From Paenibacillus algorifonticola (lineage in GTDB: Bacteria; Bacillota; Bacilli; Paenibacillales; Paenibacillaceae): DNA of 64,000 nucleotides. This document shows positions 1-9,470 of this stretch, one piece after another. The stretch is from NCBI RefSeq assembly GCF_000971975.1, contig NZ_LAQO01000015.1:62001-126000 (forward strand). The letters are read 5' to 3'. The position numbers were made by a program, and so were the translations under genes. A model generated the notes under the pieces. The model saw only the letters and a program-made list of their open reading frames with translations. It made no database searches and was not told the DNA's origin. Numbering within the stretch: position 1 is the stretch's first letter; each line of letters starts with the position of its first letter.

Positions 1-1042
1 CTGTACTTCGGGTTTCTTGATCCATTCGTTCGAGGGAAGGCCTTATCTGATTACCTATTATTATTCTAATCTTCTTGACTGGCATCTCATCGATTCCGTT
101 CCGCTCGACCAGATAATAGGACCGATCAAGCAGCAGAGGGTGTTGTTTGGAGCGTCTTCGGTCATTCTGCTCCTATCAGGTATCACCGCTGCGTCCGCCT
201 TGTACTGGAACGTACAGAGGCCGATCTTTCGTCTTGTGGCCGCGGTGCAGCGGATCAAGCAAGGCGATTACGCCTACCGTCTGCCGAATAAATCGAACAA
301 TGAATTCGCGTTCCTGATGCAAAACTTCAACGAGATGGCGACGCAGATCCAAGATCTAATCGAGAATGACCTGCAATCTCGTATCCTTGCTCGCGATGCA
401 ACACTGAAGCAACTACAGGCGCAGATTCATCCCCATTTTCTGTACAACTGCCTGGGTTTCATCATTAACATGACCAAGATGGGAAAGGATCGGGCAGTCA
501 TGGACATGGCGTATCACCTGGCCGATTATTACCGGTATACAACACGTATGGACAATCAGGGAGTCAGCATGGGCGAAGAACTTGCGTTCGTACGCATTCA
601 CCTGGAGATTCTCAGGCTTCGCAATGAGACGTTGACCTATAGCATCGAGCTACCGGAAGAGTTGGCGGAGCTCCGCGTCCCCCGGCTCCTTATCCAACCG
701 ATCGTGGAGAATGCGCTAGTGCATGGACTTGAGAACGTCGAATACCCGGGCCGGGTGGAAATTAGGGTCTACGTCAAGGATAGCTGGGTGCACTTGGAAG
801 TGGAGGATAACGGCAAAGGGTTGAATACGGAGCAGATTGATCGTCTGCACATGGAACTTCGTATCCCGGCCGGCGAATATGCCGGTTGCGGCCTATGGAA
901 CGTATATCAGCGACTGCAAGGCAACTACGGCGCAGACGCCAAAATCGCGGTTATTCCGTCCAAGCTGGGTGGGCTAACCGTGAGGTTGGTCTGGAGACTG
1001 GATACTGGAGACGAAACGATAAGGAGGAAGAGCAATGAATAG
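1..1042 (+). CDS. YesM-type sensor histidine kinase, 5' end outside window
   Basis: The reading frame is open to the first base, so the gene starts upstream of the window; the TTG near base 17 is internal. Seen: the end of an extracellular sensor segment, one membrane helix (LLLSGITAASALYW region), a HAMP-like linker, then the His_kinase block with HPHFLYNCLGF carrying the phospho-accepting histidine, and an HATPase domain with QPIVENALVHGL and EDNGKGL. This is the arrangement of the YesM/LytS-like kinases that Paenibacillus uses to sense extracellular sugars. The stop codon overlaps the start of the response regulator by 8 bases, so the two are co-transcribed and translationally coupled. The missing N-terminus should hold the first membrane helix and most of the sensor domain. 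The ligand is unknown. Confidence 0.93.
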   Translation, partial: CTSGFLIHSFEGRPYLITYYYSNLLDWHLIDSVPLDQIIGPIKQQRVLFGASSVILLLSGITAASALYWNVQRPIFRLVAAVQRIKQGDYAYRLPNKSNNEFAFLMQNFNEMATQIQDLIENDLQSRILARDATLKQLQAQIHPHFLYNCLGFIINMTKMGKDRAVMDMAYHLADYYRYTTRMDNQGVSMGEELAFVRIHLEILRLRNETLTYSIELPEELAELRVPRLLIQPIVENALVHGLENVEYPGRVEIRVYVKDSWVHLEVEDNGKGLNTEQIDRLHMELRIPAGEYAGCGLWNVYQRLQGNYGADAKIAVIPSKLGGLTVRLVWRLDTGDETIRRKSNE

Positions 1043-2618
1043 CCTGCTTGTGGTTGATGACGAGAAACACTATGCAGACAGTCTGGCGGATACGATTCCA
1101 TGGACGAGGCTCGGCATCTCCCAGGTTTTGAAAGCTTACAGTGCAAGCGAGGCGCTTGCACTGATGGAATCTTTTCCTGTCGACATCCTCATGACGGATA
1201 TTCGTATGCCGCGCATGAACGGCCTAGAACTGATCGAGCAGGCACGGCGGCGCATTCCCCAATTGAAATGCTTGCTGCACACGGGTTATGCGGACTTCGA
1301 TTATGCTCGCAAAGCGATTGAGCTTCAAGCGCTCGATTACCTGATGAAACCGGCTAAGGACGAGCAGCTATTGGAGGCAATGGGCCGGATCATTAAGCAG
1401 CTCGAGCAGGAGCGAGCGATCGAACAGGGCTTTCGTATCTACCGGGACAACAGCGCAGAGCTGAAGGCAGGGTTGCTGCTCAAGGCGCTCAGCGGCACCA
1501 TAACCGGAGAGGTGCTTGCGGAAAAGTTGAAGCTGTTCGACCTCCCGCTTCTGATACCAGGTCACGTCTCACTGTGCCTCGTTCGGTTGGGTCCCCCCTT
1601 CGACGGACAGGATCTCTACTCGCAGTCCCTGATTCGGTTTGCGGTAACGAACATGCTGGAAGAACTGCTGATGGAGCGGTATGATTGCTGGTCGGCTGCG
1701 GACGATGATGGAACCCTGCTAGTCCTGGTGTACGACCTATCGGGCGCGCCACCAGATCCGAAATGGGTGCATGAGCGGATAGACCAGTTAAAGCGAGAAG
1801 TACAGAACTTTCTTAAAGGTGAAATATCCGTGGGAGAAGCTGACTGTGTCTTCCCGGAAGGGCTGCAAGCCAGTTATATGGCGGCCATAACGCGCCTGGA
1901 CAGTGACGGGCGTTCGTCCGGGCAGGTGCCTGAGAGGAATGAGGAGGAAGCGCGCCTCATGCGAAAGCTATATGAAACGCCTCTTCTGACGCATCTTTTA
2001 GAGTCTGAGAAATGGGAAGAGGCGGAGGCTAAAATCCGCGCATTCGTGTCCCCGTTGCTGCATACGGGTTCGTCCGACCTCATGCGCGACGTTTTTTTCT
2101 TTCTGTCAAATGCATTCCAGTATATCGCGAATCGCAGCGGCAGGACGCTGGCTCAGATGCTCACTCCCGGGCAGTCCGCCTATATAAAGGGGAAAGCGAT
2201 GCTGCACGCGTCGCAGTTGGAAGGCTGGGCACTAGACTCGCTGCGCACGCTTCGCGATAAGCTGGGCGAAGAATCCGAGGACCACAGCCAAGCGATCGTC
2301 CGAAAGACGCAGTCTTACATCCGGAAGGAACTTGACAAGGACTTGTCGCTTACCATGCTGGCCAGGCGCGTCTTCGTACATCCTAACCATCTGTCTAAAC
2401 TCTTTAAGCAATGTACGGATACTACCGTTTCCCAGTATATTTACGAACAGCGCATGCTCAAGGCTTGCGAGTTGCTAAAGCATACGAATTATAAAATTTA
2501 CCATATTGGAGAAAGCATCGGTTACCCTAATACCAACTGGTTTATTCGTAAATTCCGTGACTATTATCAGGTGACACCGCAGGAATTCAGGGACAGATAC
2601 CGATCGGGAATGGAGTGA
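1035..2618 (+). CDS. Response regulator, receiver plus AraC-type HTH (YesN-like)
   Basis: This 527-residue protein starts at the ATG behind AAGGAGGAAG. Residues 1-120 are a CheY-like receiver with the acidic pair in VVDDE, the phospho-acceptor Asp in LMTDIRMPRMNG, the Thr in HTGY and the Lys in MKPA. The middle of about 300 residues has no motif I recognise. Residues 430-527 are an AraC/XylS double helix-turn-helix (SLTMLARRVFVHPNHLSKLF and the later IGESIGYPNTNWFIRKFR). It is the DNA-binding partner of the kinase just upstream and probably activates the following binding-protein gene and the transporter genes of this locus. Confidence 0.95.
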   Translation: MNSLLVVDDEKHYADSLADTIPWTRLGISQVLKAYSASEALALMESFPVDILMTDIRMPRMNGLELIEQARRRIPQLKCLLHTGYADFDYARKAIELQALDYLMKPAKDEQLLEAMGRIIKQLEQERAIEQGFRIYRDNSAELKAGLLLKALSGTITGEVLAEKLKLFDLPLLIPGHVSLCLVRLGPPFDGQDLYSQSLIRFAVTNMLEELLMERYDCWSAADDDGTLLVLVYDLSGAPPDPKWVHERIDQLKREVQNFLKGEISVGEADCVFPEGLQASYMAAITRLDSDGRSSGQVPERNEEEARLMRKLYETPLLTHLLESEKWEEAEAKIRAFVSPLLHTGSSDLMRDVFFFLSNAFQYIANRSGRTLAQMLTPGQSAYIKGKAMLHASQLEGWALDSLRTLRDKLGEESEDHSQAIVRKTQSYIRKELDKDLSLTMLARRVFVHPNHLSKLFKQCTDTTVSQYIYEQRMLKACELLKHTNYKIYHIGESIGYPNTNWFIRKFRDYYQVTPQEFRDRYRSGME

Positions 2619-2662
2619 TTTGTTCTATAACCTTGTTATAGCCAAAGGAGAGAGTCGGGCTG

Positions 2663-4405
2663 GTGAAGAGGCAAAGAAGATGGACGATCTTTCTATTGGC
2701 AGTTCTGATAGGGAGTCTGTTGCTTGCCGGCTATTTGAATAGCGGTGGGAGGACGACCAAGAACAGTACAGCCAATGATGAAACGAAGCCGATATGGGAC
2801 TTTCAATATGCTCCGCCGATTACGATTACAACGGCAATCGTGGACGAGAATCGGCCTAACGCGTTCAAGCCAGGCGAGAGCCTTACGGACAACGTGCATA
2901 CCCGCTGGATGGAAGTAAACCTGGGTATCATCACGAAGTTTGACTGGATCGTCAGCAAGTTCGAGGACGCGGATACAAAAATTCGGCTGGCGCTGGCCGT
3001 GAACGGCAAGTTGCCGGACACCTTCGGGGCAGGTGGAGACATCCTGAAGGATCTGCTCAAAGCCGACAAACTGCTTCCGTTGAATGAAGCCATTGAGAAG
3101 TTCGCGCATCCTAAGCTAAAGGAAGCACTTGAGAAGTATGCTTATACGATGACGGAGGTAACCAAAGACGGCAAGATTTACGGACTTCCCCGCTTCAACG
3201 TAGGAGATGAGGGAACGGTCATGTGGATCCGCAAGGATTGGCTCGAGAAGCTTTCACTGAAACCGCCGACGACGATCATCGAGTTGGAGAACGTACTGAA
3301 GGCATTTTCTGAGCAGGACCCTAACGGGAATGGCAAAGACGACGAAGTCGGCCTGGCGGTTCCGCTGAAGGAAGGCCCATGGAACTGGATGGGGCAGACC
3401 GACGCGATCGCCGGCGCTTTCTCCAAACAGATGCTCAGCACAATCGACATCAACATGTTCTGGAATGAGGACGAAAATGGCAGCCTGGTCTATGGAGCCG
3501 TTCACCCGGATGCCAAGAAATACCTGGAGACGATGGCGTCCTGGATGGCAAAGGGCTACATGGACAAAAACGCAGGCATGAAGGACCCGAGCAATGCGTC
3601 TGAGCTTGCGGTCAAAGGAAAGGCTGGCGTTATATTCGGCCCGTTCTGGATGGGTGCCTGGCCGCTCGGAGATACGGTGAAGGTTGATCCAAAAGCGAAA
3701 TGGCAGGCCTATCCCCTTCCTGCCGGACCGAACGGACTAAAGGGCAAGGCGCAGAAACCGTTGTACGGCATCTACACGGTATTCAGCAAGGACTTTAACC
3801 ATATTGAAGCCTGGTTTGCCTATTATAACAAGCTGCTTGCCAACAATTTAGGTCCGGAGGATCCGTACTTCGATCCTCGTTTCGAAAAAGGGTTTCACGA
3901 AGGCTACGATTATGTAATCAAGGACGACAAGGTCATCACCGTCAATTTCGAAGCCGAAGGCGTGCCGACTAACGAATGGCCGCTTGCGGACGGGTCATCC
4001 ATGGATATGCGCTGGATGCTGTTTCCGCTGACCGGCGGCGCACCGGCGCTGCCGTATATGAACGCAGATGCGCTAAAAAAATTATTGGAGAATTCGGACG
4101 CCGAAGTGCTGACGCCGATTGAACAGGGCATCAAGGGGCTAAATTCGGCCCAACGGATGGCAGCCGGGGTCGCGATTTCCGAACAGGAGCTCGAAATCCC
4201 GAACCGGTACCACGGGCCGTTAACGGACGGGATGGAGAAGCACGGCGTGTTCCTGCAGAAACTCGCAACGGAGAGCTACCTGAGCATCATTTATGGCGAG
4301 AAGCCACTCTCCTACTTCGATGAGTTCGTGGCCCAATTTTACAAGTATGGCGGCGACGAGATTACGAAGGAAGTTAACCATTGGTATAAGGACAACAAGC
4401 AATAA
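2663..4405 (+). CDS. Extracellular sugar-binding protein, LipO-like, without lipobox Cys
   Basis: A 580-residue solute-binding protein of the large LipO/YtcQ type that feeds sugar ABC importers. The GTG start follows GGAGAG at a good distance. It opens with a positively charged stretch and a hydrophobic helix ending in LLLAGYLNSGG. Most homologues have Cys at the position of this Tyr, where the lipid anchor is added, so this protein cannot be lipidated and is either anchored by its uncleaved helix or secreted. Later motifs such as YGLPRFN, WIRKDWLEKL and DPNGNGKDDEVG are typical of the family. No permease gene follows; the permeases may lie upstream of the window. A terminator follows directly. 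Confidence 0.9.
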   Translation: MKRQRRWTIFLLAVLIGSLLLAGYLNSGGRTTKNSTANDETKPIWDFQYAPPITITTAIVDENRPNAFKPGESLTDNVHTRWMEVNLGIITKFDWIVSKFEDADTKIRLALAVNGKLPDTFGAGGDILKDLLKADKLLPLNEAIEKFAHPKLKEALEKYAYTMTEVTKDGKIYGLPRFNVGDEGTVMWIRKDWLEKLSLKPPTTIIELENVLKAFSEQDPNGNGKDDEVGLAVPLKEGPWNWMGQTDAIAGAFSKQMLSTIDINMFWNEDENGSLVYGAVHPDAKKYLETMASWMAKGYMDKNAGMKDPSNASELAVKGKAGVIFGPFWMGAWPLGDTVKVDPKAKWQAYPLPAGPNGLKGKAQKPLYGIYTVFSKDFNHIEAWFAYYNKLLANNLGPEDPYFDPRFEKGFHEGYDYVIKDDKVITVNFEAEGVPTNEWPLADGSSMDMRWMLFPLTGGAPALPYMNADALKKLLENSDAEVLTPIEQGIKGLNSAQRMAAGVAISEQELEIPNRYHGPLTDGMEKHGVFLQKLATESYLSIIYGEKPLSYFDEFVAQFYKYGGDEITKEVNHWYKDNKQ

Positions 4406-4425
4406 TGGCGTTTGAGTCACAAAGC

Positions 4426-4475
4426 AGAAGGGAGGTCGCATTCGGCTCATTGGATGCGGCCTCCTTCTCTTTTTG
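4426..4475 (+). terminator. Rho-independent terminator after the binding-protein gene
   Basis: Arms GGAGGTCGCAT (4431-4441) and ATGCGGCCTCC (4454-4464) pair over 11 bases with one G-T pair, then a T-rich tract TTCTCTTTTT. It separates the two-component/binding-protein unit from the cellulase gene. Confidence 0.85.
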
Positions 4476-4567
4476 ATAGGACGATGAACGCAATTGCTTG
4501 TTTTCTTCTATGATCGTTTATTTCTTCTATATACTGGCATCAACCTCACGAATTAAAATGATTGCAT

Positions 4568-4583
4568 TAGAAAGCGTTTTCAA
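4568..4583 (+). promoter_or_regulatory. cre-like catabolite repression site upstream of GH9 gene
   Basis: TAGAAAGCGTTTTCAA matches the published CcpA cre consensus WTGNAANCGNWNNCAW with a single mismatch (A for T at position 2). It lies about 100 bases before the start of a secreted cellulase, the kind of gene CcpA represses when glucose is present. Binding is inferred from sequence only. Confidence 0.6.
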
Positions 4584-4679
4584 TAAAAAGAGGTGATGGC
4601 AAGCAGAAACCGATAAGAAGTCGAGTGCAAATCCGATTCATAGGGAGCAAACCGTCAAACATTTAAAGGAGGAGAGTTA

Positions 4680-7600
4680 ATGAGGAAAAAAGTAAGTTTA
4701 GTCCTTGCGTTAACGATGTTCGTTACCCTTTTATTTTCCAATCCAATCGAGACGAACGCTGCTACCCCCGAAGCGCCTGCAGGGTGGAGAAACTTGCTGG
4801 ATTACCGTATATTCAGCAATACAACGGACGGCTGGGCAGGAGATAGCGGATTTGGATTGGAGACGGAGAATAGCAAGCTGCCGATCGATTGGACGGTTAC
4901 GCATAATGGATTGCCTTCCTTACTATTAAATACGAAGACGCCTACCAGTCCGTCCTGGTTCAACGCGTTGGTCGCGGTTGCCGGCTGGAAAGCGTATAAC
5001 TTTACGCCTTATTATGCAAACGGTTTTCTTGAGTTTAATATTAAGGGGAATGCAGGCGGAGAGTCCTTCCTCATTGGCTTTAAAGACAGAGTATTCGAAA
5101 GGGCTGTTGGCGAAGAAATTACCACTACAGTAAACATTAACAGCTACGTCAACATTACGACGAACTGGACCCATGTGAAAATACCGCTAAAGGATCTTAT
5201 GCAGGTTTCGCAAGGAATTGACCCTTCCTCCATAGATACGTTATCCATCAAAAATAATGGTTTTCAACCCTTAAAGGTGTGGCTCAATGATATTAGGGTT
5301 ACGTCTCCCGATAAGGAAAAAGAGTATGCACCCATCAAGGTCAATCAACTGGGATATCCCGTAGATGGGGAAAAGCAGGCACTCGTGACAGGGTTTGAGG
5401 ATGTCCTCACGGTCGATGAGGGGACTCCGTTTAGCGTTATTAACGCGGCCAATAATTCCACAGCTCACTCTGGAACGCTTGTGCTCACCGAAAATTATGA
5501 TGCCGTAGACAGTGGAGAGCGTATTTTTACTGCCGACTTTACAAATTTAACGGTACCGGGAAAATATTATGTTGCGGTGCAGGGGCTTCAAAATTCTCCC
5601 GAATTCTCTATTGGCAATCCGAATGATATTTATGGACCCTTCCTAGTTGACGTATCCAGATATTTTTATTACCAGAGGACAGGAATTGATATTACTAGCC
5701 CGTACACGCAAGATTATCAGAGAACGGACTTTACGCCAGACACAGCGGTACCTTTAATGTCCAACCCTTCCATCAAGAAGGATGTTTCCAAAGGCTGGTA
5801 TGATGCGGGCGATAAAGGCAAGTACGTAAATGCTGGAGCCAAAGCATTATCCGATCTCTTCTGGGCCTATGAAGTGATGCCGGAGAAATTTACAGACAAT
5901 CAATTTAATATACCTGAGAGCGGAAACGGCATTCCTGATATTTTGGATGAGGCACGGTGGGAACTGGAATGGATGCTCAAAATGCAGGATGAAGCAAGCG
6001 GCGGCTTCTATGCGCGTGTAACTTTCCAGGACGACGACAATTTACTTGACAGAGAGATTATCGATGCAGATACGGTAAGTCCACGGACAGATATCAAAAC
6101 GACCGCGGATACGGCTACTGCAGCCGGCGCATTGGCACATGCCTACCTGATTTATCAAAATATCGATCCGACTTTTGCTCAGCAATGCTTAGATGCGGCA
6201 GTAGCTGCATGGGGGTATCTGGAGGCGCATCCCGAGCTTATCAAAACGCCTAACACAGGCAGGTGGCCTTACGATGTGACGGATGACTCTGCGAACCGTC
6301 TTTGGGCTGCCGGCTCCCTGTATCGATCGACCGGCGCTGCCGAATACAACGATTATTTTATTGCAAACTACGCGGATATGGGAGAATTTTTCGAGCATCC
6401 CCTTGATTTCGCCAGCGGCTGGGAGAACACCTGGAATACGGGCTTCTTCAGCTATATGAAGGCTGCTAATAAGAATGCTGGAGTCGTAAGCTGGTATACG
6501 ACCAAATTCCAGCAGTGGTTCAATGATAAAGTGAGCAGATACAACGAAAGCGCTTGGAAAAGTATCGTAAAAGACGGCAACTATTATTGGGGAATCACCA
6601 TGCAATATGCCGATACGCCGATGGAAATGATCATTGGTACCAAATTGCTGGGAACCTTCGAGAACAACCGCGCTATTATAAATGAAATTACCTATAGCCA
6701 GTTAGGCTGGATCCTTGGTCAAAATCCGGTAGGCATATCTTTCGTATCGGGGTATGGCGATAACAGCGTTCAGTATCCGTTCAGTATTATGTACAGAACG
6801 GATGGCTTGCCTGGGGTGCCGAAGGGGTATCTGGTAGGAGGGCCGAATAGATACTCCAACGATGTGACTGTAGGCAACCAGATATCGAGATTTGCAGCCA
6901 AAAACTATCATGATAACTTCCAGGAATGGACAACAAACGAGCATACCGTCTATTGGAATTCGGGACTGGTGTTTGTTGCCGCATTTGCAACGGGGAACAG
7001 CAACAACTCGGCCATCAGTCCGACGACCGCTGCTTTTGACAAAAATACCGCTATACAGGCCGATCTTCCGGTTAGCCTGACACTGAACGGTAACACGTTT
7101 ACCGGCATTAAGAATGGCACAGCTACCCTGGCTGTTGGTACGGACTACACCGTATCGGGCACGACGGTGACGATCCAGAAGGCCTATCTGGCCGCCCAGC
7201 CGGTGGGAACAACGACGCTGACGTTCAACTTCAGCGCGGGAGCGAGTGCGACTCTGGCGGTTTCCGTGGTAAATACCACCTCCAGCGGAAGCGGGGCAAT
7301 CAAGGTGCAGCAGTACAATTCTACCGTTACGGCAACGAGCAATACGCTGAACCCGCGGATAAAGCTGACGAACATCGGCACTTCCACCATCAATATGTCC
7401 GACGTGAAGCTGCGTTATTATTACACGATCGATGGGGAGATAGCCCAGAACTTTTTCTGCGACTGGTCGCATGTCGGCAGCAGCAACGTAACGGGCACCT
7501 TCGTCAAGTTGGTGACTCCCCTGACCGGGGCCGACCACTATCTGGAGATCGGCTTTACGAGCGGAGCCGGAAGCTTGGCTGCGGGAGCCAGCATTGAGAT

Positions 7601-7745
7601 TCAGATACGCGTGTCCAAGACCGATTGGACGAACTACTCGCAGACGGGGGATTACTCCTTCGACCCGACCGATACGACTTACGCCGATTGGAGCAAAACG
7701 ACCGGCTACATCGCAGGTGCTCTCCAATGGGGAACGGAGCCCTGA
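4680..7745 (+). CDS. Secreted GH9 endoglucanase with X2 and CBM3 modules
   Basis: A 1021-residue modular enzyme that hydrolyses beta-1,4-glucans outside the cell. Residues 1-27 are a signal peptide ending in TNA. Residues 30-215 form a beta-rich carbohydrate-binding-like module. Residues 217-315 are the CelD_N Ig-like domain (IKVNQLGYP). Residues 320-775 are the GH9 (alpha/alpha)6 barrel with GWYDAGD, whose Asp375 and Asp378 match the catalytic base site, and TNEHTVYWNSGL, whose Glu754 matches the catalytic acid. Residues 777-865 are an X2 Ig-like module and 870-1021 a CBM3 cellulose-binding module. The ATG follows AAGGAGGAG. It has its own promoter region with a cre-like site and its own terminator. 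Cellulose, beta-glucan or xyloglucan could be the true substrate. Confidence 0.95.
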   Translation: MRKKVSLVLALTMFVTLLFSNPIETNAATPEAPAGWRNLLDYRIFSNTTDGWAGDSGFGLETENSKLPIDWTVTHNGLPSLLLNTKTPTSPSWFNALVAVAGWKAYNFTPYYANGFLEFNIKGNAGGESFLIGFKDRVFERAVGEEITTTVNINSYVNITTNWTHVKIPLKDLMQVSQGIDPSSIDTLSIKNNGFQPLKVWLNDIRVTSPDKEKEYAPIKVNQLGYPVDGEKQALVTGFEDVLTVDEGTPFSVINAANNSTAHSGTLVLTENYDAVDSGERIFTADFTNLTVPGKYYVAVQGLQNSPEFSIGNPNDIYGPFLVDVSRYFYYQRTGIDITSPYTQDYQRTDFTPDTAVPLMSNPSIKKDVSKGWYDAGDKGKYVNAGAKALSDLFWAYEVMPEKFTDNQFNIPESGNGIPDILDEARWELEWMLKMQDEASGGFYARVTFQDDDNLLDREIIDADTVSPRTDIKTTADTATAAGALAHAYLIYQNIDPTFAQQCLDAAVAAWGYLEAHPELIKTPNTGRWPYDVTDDSANRLWAAGSLYRSTGAAEYNDYFIANYADMGEFFEHPLDFASGWENTWNTGFFSYMKAANKNAGVVSWYTTKFQQWFNDKVSRYNESAWKSIVKDGNYYWGITMQYADTPMEMIIGTKLLGTFENNRAIINEITYSQLGWILGQNPVGISFVSGYGDNSVQYPFSIMYRTDGLPGVPKGYLVGGPNRYSNDVTVGNQISRFAAKNYHDNFQEWTTNEHTVYWNSGLVFVAAFATGNSNNSAISPTTAAFDKNTAIQADLPVSLTLNGNTFTGIKNGTATLAVGTDYTVSGTTVTIQKAYLAAQPVGTTTLTFNFSAGASATLAVSVVNTTSSGSGAIKVQQYNSTVTATSNTLNPRIKLTNIGTSTINMSDVKLRYYYTIDGEIAQNFFCDWSHVGSSNVTGTFVKLVTPLTGADHYLEIGFTSGAGSLAAGASIEIQIRVSKTDWTNYSQTGDYSFDPTDTTYADWSKTTGYIAGALQWGTEP

Positions 7746-7887
7746 ACGGCGTAAGGCTGAATTCATGTCGGGAGGGAGAGAGCCTCTTAGCGATGTCGGA
7801 GTATTGAGCCCCCGTCATTGAACAGAACAATTTAATTAGAGAAGAAGAACGGGCTCTTAGGATTTTCTTGTACCATCCAAACTACTT

Positions 7888-7917
7888 TCCTCCTACTTCT
7901 GTAGGGGGAATTTTTAT
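7888..7917 (+). terminator. Terminator after the GH9 gene
   Basis: TCCTCCTAC (7888-7896) pairs with GTAGGGGGA (7901-7909) around a TTCT loop with one G-T pair, followed by TTTTTATT. It is 140 bases past the stop codon. Confidence 0.75.
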
Positions 7918-7964
7918 TAAAACCGCAACCTGAACTGGAAAAAGCATTTCAAATTTAATGAGAT

Positions 7965-8033
7965 ACCTACCCGATTTTTAGCTTCGATTCACCCTAGCGG
8001 GTAGGTCAATTCGGTTCTGCCTTGCTTTATAAT
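7965..8033 (+). promoter_or_regulatory. Promoter region with 9-bp inverted repeat before the 129-residue gene
   Basis: ACCTACCCG (7965-7973) and CGGGTAGGT (7998-8006) are perfect inverted arms 24 bases apart. The right arm touches the place where a -35 box would sit relative to TATAAT at 8028-8033. This looks like a pair of binding sites for a dimeric or looping regulator. It is too far apart to be a good terminator and has no T-run. Confidence 0.5.
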
Positions 8034-8116
8034 AAAGAGCAAGTCAGCAGGAGTCGCCGAGGGATATCTTGGATTTTTCATTAGTATTTGTAAGATTAAA
8101 TTATTGGAGGGATATT

Positions 8117-8506
8117 ATGAAGCTGTTTATTGTTATCAACCAGACCAATCATCAATTCACTTTCAGTAACACTGAATGTAAAGCCGATACTCAAGTAATC
8201 CAAGCCTATGCATCAACTAACCTGCCTAGCGTTAATCTTACGCACGGACAGCACAACGAAGGATGCGACATTCCGGAATGCAGTGCTAAAGGGTATTACG
8301 ATGAACACCACATGACATTCACGCGAGACGATGCTTCATCTTTTACTTTTTGGCATAACGATGATACGAATGAGTTCTATTACTCCACAGGCGGAGGCTT
8401 TGACAAAGCTCCAGTCATTCCAGGTGACGCTACGAACTCCGATTCCAAGAAGGCGATCTATATAATGAATGACGGAACGCTTCAAATCACAGATATTCAT
8501 AAGTAA
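8117..8506 (+). CDS. Unrecognised 129-residue protein
   Basis: The start is the ATG at 8117, six bases after a GGAGG; an in-frame TTG 16 codons upstream lacks a ribosome site. The protein is short, acidic, has no signal peptide or membrane helix, and alternates polar and hydrophobic residues as in an all-beta fold. It contains Cys residues in TEC and in EGCDIPEC and aromatic stretches such as SFTFWHNDD and EFYYSTGGGF. I could not assign a family; a small beta-sandwich lectin or aegerolysin-like protein is conceivable but unproven. It is monocistronic, with a promoter-like region carrying an inverted repeat upstream and a very strong terminator downstream, so it is likely a real, expressed gene. 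Confidence 0.75.
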   Translation: MKLFIVINQTNHQFTFSNTECKADTQVIQAYASTNLPSVNLTHGQHNEGCDIPECSAKGYYDEHHMTFTRDDASSFTFWHNDDTNEFYYSTGGGFDKAPVIPGDATNSDSKKAIYIMNDGTLQITDIHK

Positions 8507-8545
8507 GAAAACAGAGGCGGGACGCTCCGCCTCTGTTTTCTTTGT
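8507..8545 (+). terminator. Strong terminator directly after the small gene
   Basis: GAAAACAGAGGCGG (8507-8520) and CCGCCTCTGTTTTC (8527-8540) form a perfect 14-bp stem with a 6-base loop that starts on the base after the stop codon. The T-run inside the right arm serves the + strand and the A-run serves the - strand, so it could act in both directions. Confidence 0.9.
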
Positions 8546-8561
8546 GTTTCCGTAAGTATGC

Positions 8562-8615
8562 TCTTTAAAAATAAAGTCTCCATATTTTGGCTCAACCTCA
8601 AAATCAGTGCTTGAC
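8562..8615. repeat. Possible terminal sequence of the ISL3 element
   Basis: GCTCTTTAAAAATAAAGTC lies just outside the 3' end of the transposase frame. Ends beginning with a G/C-rich CTCTTT are common in ISL3-family elements. The partner inverted repeat was not found because the other end of the element is gone. Confidence 0.35.
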
Positions 8616-8618
8616 GAT

Positions 8619-9470
8619 TTAACTCGGAATACGATTGCGATTATATTCGACTAAAATACCCGCTTTGTAATGGTCTCGGTTTCGCGTGAAATAATGTCGG
8701 CGTTGAAAAGCTTTAATCCGATTATGGCGACCCTCTGCTGTCGCGTTAGTCCAGCGGCAACGATGGTAATTGATGATTTCTTCTTTCCATGTCCAAACCT
8801 CGCGAAGGAGGTCGGAGTAGCCTAGCAACTCATCTAGCTTTGCTTTACTTTCGGCAGAAAGAGCTCTCTCTTGTGCATGCAAGAGGCCATGATTTGCCTT
8901 AAGAATAGCCTTCGCTCGTGGGGCAAGCGTTCCTTGCACCGTTTTGCAAACTTCTTGAATGGCCTCAATGATATAACCATGAATATGAAATCGGTCCGCG
9001 ATCCGAATGGCATTCGGAAAGCATTCACTGATCCATGTGTGATAGCCCCGGGCCAAATCCATCACAACTGCTTTTGGCGTTAATAATAGAAAGCCAGGAT
9101 ACTGCCGGGTATAAGCACGTAATTCTTCTAGCTTTCGTCCGGGTAAAATATCGAGTAACGTTCCACCTCTCAAATCATGAATACCCGTGTTGTAGGTATG
9201 CCCTTTCTTGATGGCGAAGTCATCGACACCTAAGACTAACCCCGTGCTTTCGATCGCTTGTTTCCATGCTCGCTCGGAAAGTCGTTCGCTTGCCAAAGGA
9301 AGAGCCTCGTTATGCATCCGTTGTACGGTGCTTGCAGGCGTTTTTTGTATACGAGCGCTATGTGCTGCTGTAGAGCCAAGCGCTTGCTCAACTGTTCGCT
9401 CTCGAAAAAGCTTACTGTAACGTCTTTTAGCCCTTGGGAATAAGCCAGTTTCTTGCTGGTCGTAAAGCGG
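8619..9470 (-). pseudogene. ISL3-family transposase, N-terminus lost
   Basis: The minus-strand frame codes for the central and C-terminal parts of an ISL3 (DDE) transposase: VDDFAIKKGHTYNTGIHDLRGG, the VVMDLARGYHTWI/ADRFHIHGY block, and the C-terminal EGRHNRIKAFQRRHYF block, ending at a natural-looking stop. The conserved frame continues past the first ATG (9317) through RYSKLFRERTVEQALGS up to a stop at 9471, with no plausible start codon. The zinc-finger N-terminus of about 130 residues is missing. The catalytic part is intact but without an upstream start it is almost surely a dead copy. Confidence 0.85.

Noticed and set aside
6702..7766. Long minus-strand frame (354 codons) opposite the GH9 gene
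   Set aside because: It lies wholly on the antisense of the X2/CBM3-coding part, has no ribosome site and reads as a low-complexity Arg-rich chain.
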